Translations under genes and position numbers: made by a program
Shown here: piece after piece, positions 61,722-64,000 of the stretch
How the letters are laid out: every line of letters begins with the position of its first letter
Numbering within the stretch: position 1 is the first letter of the stretch
NCBI RefSeq assembly: GCF_000383575.1
Contig: NZ_KB911579.1
Span: 4,113,324 to 4,177,323, forward strand
Source of the DNA: Salinispora oceanensis
GTDB lineage: Bacteria; Actinomycetota; Actinomycetes; Mycobacteriales; Micromonosporaceae
Direction: 5' to 3'
DNA: 64,000 bases
Notes under the pieces: generated by a model
What the model was told of the DNA's origin: nothing
What the model saw: only the letters and a program-made list of their open reading frames with translations
Databases searched by the model: none

Positions 61722-62114
61722 CTATCCGGTCGTGGACAGGTTCTGTAGCCGGACCTGGCCCCGTGCCACCAGCCGGTCCCCGTCATCGGTGATCTCCACC
61801 TGCCACAGCTGCTGACTGCGGCCCCGGTGGATCGGGGTGCCCACAGCGGTCAACTCACCCGACCGGACTGCCCGCAGGAAGTCGGTCTGGTTCGACACGC
61901 CAACGACCTGCCCCCGGTCGCCCAGCCAGGTGGCCCCGCCGATACTCGCCGCCGTCTCGACCACCGAGCAGTAGACACCGCCGTGCTGGATGCCGTACGG
62001 CTGGTGTAGCTCGGGACGGACCCGCCAGCGGAGGACCACCCGGTCGGCGCTGACCTTTTCGTAGCGCAGCCCCAGCAGGCCCACGAAGCCGCCGGTCAGA
62101 TCTGGATCGTCCAC
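61722..62114 (-). CDS. Hotdog-fold thioesterase (PaaI type)
   Basis: 130 residues with the hotdog core: RPELHQPYGIQHGGVYCSVVETAASIGGATW (HGG with the active-site Glu following) and VGVSNQTDFLRAVRSGELTAVGTPIHRGRSQQLWQVEI. It would hydrolyse acyl- or aryl-CoA. The start is GTG 62114 after GAAGGG; longer frames cross the tyrS promoter region. Convergent with the YgjV-like gene, divergent from tyrS. Confidence 0.9.
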   Translation of the reverse strand: MDDPDLTGGFVGLLGLRYEKVSADRVVLRWRVRPELHQPYGIQHGGVYCSVVETAASIGGATWLGDRGQVVGVSNQTDFLRAVRSGELTAVGTPIHRGRSQQLWQVEITDDGDRLVARGQVRLQNLSTTG

Positions 62115-62206
62115 GGCATAGCCCTTCGTCGTTGCGGGGCGGCCAGCATAGCCGGCTGGTAATCCCGGTAGTGGTGCCGGCTGGTCATGCGGGAGAATCG
62201 GGGACT

Positions 62207-63493
62207 GTGACCGACACCAGCTCCCCGCCGTCAGAGCGGGAAACACTCTTCGACGATCTTCGGTGGCGTGGCCTGATCCAGGACTCCACCGGCCTCGACG
62301 AGCTACGCGCGTTGCTCGACGGCCCGGGAGCGGCTTTCTATGTGGGCTTCGACCCGACCGCGTCGAGCCTGCACGTCGGTCACCTCATGCAGGTCGTCAC
62401 CGCCCGGCGGCTCCAACTCGCCGGCCACCGGCCGCTGCTGCTGGTAGGCGGGGCGACCGGGCAGATCGGCGACCCGAAGGAGAGCGCCGAGCGGGTTCTC
62501 AACCCACCCGAGGTGGTGGCCGGCTGGGTGGCCCGGATTCGGGACCAGCTGGCCCCCTTCGTGTCGTACCAGGGTGCGAACGCGGCGCAGCTGGTCAACA
62601 ACCTGGACTGGACCGGCGAGATGTCGGTGGTGGAGTTCCTGCGGGATGTCGGCAAACACTTCCCGGTCAACCGGATGCTGGCGCGCGAGGTGGTGCGGGC
62701 CCGACTGGAGAGCGGGGTCAGCTTCACCGAGTTCAGTTACCAGCTGCTCCAGGCCAACGACTTCTTCGAACTGCACCGACGTCACGGGTGTCAGCTTCAG
62801 TTCGGCGGCTCCGACCAGTGGGGCAACATCACCGCTGGCGTCGACTTCGTCCGTCGCCGGGGCGCGGGGCCGGTGGAGGCGTTCACCACGCCGTTGGTCA
62901 CCAAGTCGGACGGTACGAAGTTCGGCAAGACCGAGGGTGAGGCGATCTGGCTCGACTCGGAGCTGACCAGTCCGTACGCGTTCTACCAGTTCTGGGTCAA
63001 TGCGGATGATCGCGACGTCGTCCGCTACCTGCGCTACTTCAGCTTCCGTTCCCGGGCCGAGCTGGAGGCCCTGGAGAAGGAGGCCGCGGAGCGGCCCGCC
63101 GCTCGCGTCGCCCAGCGGGCGCTCGCCGAGGAGCTGACCACCCTGGTGCATGGCGAGCGGGAAATGGCCCAGGTGGTCGCCGCGAGTCAGGCGTTGTTCG
63201 GGCGGGGGTCGCTGGCGGAACTCGCACCCGCGACGCTGCGCGCCGCCCTGACCGAGGCGGGCCTGGTCCACCTCGACGAGCTTCCCGACGTGGTCGGGCT
63301 ACTCAAGGAGTCTGGTCTGGTGCCGAGCAACAAGGAAGCCCGTCGGGTGATCGCCGAGGGGGGTGCCTACCTGAACAACAACCGGGTGTCCTCGACGGAC
63401 GCGGTCGTCACTCCGGCGGACCTTTTGCACGACCGCTACCTGGTCCTGCGTCGGGGGAAGCGTTCCTTCGCCGGTGTTGAGCTGCGAAAATAG
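62207..63493 (+). CDS. tyrS: Tyrosyl-tRNA synthetase
   Basis: A 428-residue class I synthetase of the short bacterial TyrRS type. HIGH motif HVGH in SLHVGHLMQVV, tyrosine site SYQLLQANDFFELHRRHGCQLQFGGSDQWGN, KMSKS variant KFGKTEG, and a C-terminal S4-like domain (LVPSNKEARRVIAEGGAYLNNNRV). GTG 62207 fits the conserved start; a -10-like GAGAAT lies 8 nt upstream, so the mRNA may be leaderless. An rRNA operon follows. Confidence 0.97.
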   Translation: MTDTSSPPSERETLFDDLRWRGLIQDSTGLDELRALLDGPGAAFYVGFDPTASSLHVGHLMQVVTARRLQLAGHRPLLLVGGATGQIGDPKESAERVLNPPEVVAGWVARIRDQLAPFVSYQGANAAQLVNNLDWTGEMSVVEFLRDVGKHFPVNRMLAREVVRARLESGVSFTEFSYQLLQANDFFELHRRHGCQLQFGGSDQWGNITAGVDFVRRRGAGPVEAFTTPLVTKSDGTKFGKTEGEAIWLDSELTSPYAFYQFWVNADDRDVVRYLRYFSFRSRAELEALEKEAAERPAARVAQRALAEELTTLVHGEREMAQVVAASQALFGRGSLAELAPATLRAALTEAGLVHLDELPDVVGLLKESGLVPSNKEARRVIAEGGAYLNNNRVSSTDAVVTPADLLHDRYLVLRRGKRSFAGVELRK

Positions 63494-63518
63494 CTAGATC
63501 CTGATGATGTGACCGGGG

Positions 63519-63558
63519 ACGCGTCCGGCGGATTTGACGGCAACTCCGTCGGACGCGT
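63519..63558 (+). terminator. Terminator of tyrS
   Basis: ACGCGTCCG (63519-63527) and CGGACGCGT (63550-63558) form a perfect 9-bp stem, with GACGG/CCGTC able to pair inside the loop, followed by AACTTTCTCTC. Confidence 0.65.
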
Positions 63559-63705
63559 AACTTTCTCTCTGCCAGCGCGGAACGGACAAAAACGGGGCGG
63601 TCGCCCCGAGCGGCCGGAGCGCTGGAAATGACCTCTCGGACTGACCGAGCCTCACGGCCCGGATGGTTCGCTTGGGCGGTGCCCCAGACTCGCCGGTAGG
63701 CGGAT

Positions 63706-63734
63706 TTGGCGAGGCGAAACCGACCGGGTAAGGT
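63706..63734 (+). promoter_or_regulatory. rRNA operon promoter, upstream copy
   Basis: TTGGCG (63706-63711), 17-bp spacer, TAAGGT (63729-63734). The region before the -10 reads GAAACCGACCGGGTAAGGT, nearly identical to the promoter at 63874. Confidence 0.65.
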
Positions 63735-63873
63735 TAACCGCCGGCAGGAGCCGGGCGCGCTAGCGGGAAACCGCAAGCGGCCGGTCTGCAGAAATCACGA
63801 CGAAGGCGACGGACAGTCGGTGACGTTGTGGTGCCCAAAAGTGGACGAAGTCGACAAATCGCAGCAAAGCGGT

Positions 63874-63902
63874 TTGACACGGCAGAAACCACCGGGTAAA
63901 GT
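63874..63902 (+). promoter_or_regulatory. rRNA operon promoter, downstream copy
   Basis: Consensus TTGACA (63874-63879), 17-bp spacer and TAAAGT (63897-63902), with the shared GAAACCACCGGGTAAAGT. It lies about 85 bp before the boxA-like site. Confidence 0.8.
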
Positions 63903-63986
63903 AGTAAAAGTGCCTGGCGCGAGAGTGGCGGGCTGGAGCGGTTGCCTCCGGAGGGGCCCTGGTTTGGGGTTCTGATGGTGTGTGGT

Positions 63987-64000
63987 TGTTCTTTGAGAAC
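63987..64000 (+). promoter_or_regulatory. boxA-like antitermination site of an rRNA leader
   Basis: TGTTCTTTGAGAAC at the right edge resembles rrn boxA (TGCTCTTTGAAAA type). With two strong promoters upstream it indicates that a 16S rRNA gene begins just outside the window. The 63494-64000 stretch has no protein gene. Confidence 0.7.

Noticed and set aside
63706..63975. 89-codon frame upstream of the rRNA operon
   Set aside because: It spans two rRNA promoters and has no conserved features.

Overview
The window is very GC-rich and carries actinobacterial hallmarks: a DUF397/DUF5753 regulator pair, leaderless GTG/ATG starts, an FMN-riboswitch rib operon with a RibM-type transporter, and an argCJBDFRGH operon containing argR. 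Gene content and order point to Micromonosporaceae, most likely Salinispora or a close relative; the genus is inferred, not proven.

Layout. 1-8.1 kb is housekeeping: the 3' end of a cytidylate-kinase-like/ParB-like protein, a cytochrome P450, def-fmt-rsmB, a Septum_form-type lipoprotein (minus strand), rpe and a response regulator with a GGDEF-like domain. 8.2-12.7 kb is the riboflavin operon ribD-ribE-ribM-ribBA-ribH behind an FMN riboswitch, followed by hisE-hisG (12.8-14.0 kb). 14.1-17.2 kb holds a PH-domain membrane protein, then infC-rpmI-rplT with a long attenuator-like leader and a probable ATC start codon, and a SpoU/TrmH methyltransferase. 17.3-21.0 kb is pheST. 21.1-29.8 kb is a tightly overlapping arginine operon with a candidate ArgR operator. 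29.6-34.6 kb holds an unusual adenylation-carrier-acyltransferase-3 fusion under a candidate iron box, a 3-methyladenine DNA glycosylase, a CGNR zinc-finger regulator and a metallophosphoesterase.

34.6-52.9 kb is an accessory island. A frameshifted LysE gene and a degraded IS701-like transposase lie on the left; a tRNA-Pro 3' fragment and IS701/IS630 remnants lie on the right. Between them a minus-strand, mostly overlapping gene set looks like a natural-product cluster: ACP, FAD-dependent oxidase, BtrH-like acyltransferase, an unknown protein, a GT5 glycosyltransferase, a sugar-nucleotide epimerase, GmhA isomerase, a GmhB phosphatase-GalT nucleotidyltransferase fusion, an HddA-like kinase, an MFS exporter, an AMP ligase, a PabA-PabB aminodeoxychorismate (ADC) synthase fusion, a methyltransferase and a broken ADC-lyase-like aminotransferase. 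The simplest reading is that a sedoheptulose-7-phosphate-derived NDP-heptose is made and transferred, and that a chorismate-derived (amino)aryl acid is activated, loaded on the ACP and passed to the sugar scaffold by the BtrH-like enzyme. I do not recognise this gene combination.

52.9-64.0 kb returns to ordinary content: a DUF397/XRE pair, small genes, a two-component system divergent from an ABC transporter, two tandem-Usp proteins, a GNAT acetyltransferase, a YgjV-like fusion, a thioesterase, tyrS and finally the promoters and boxA of a ribosomal RNA operon whose 16S gene lies just beyond the right edge.
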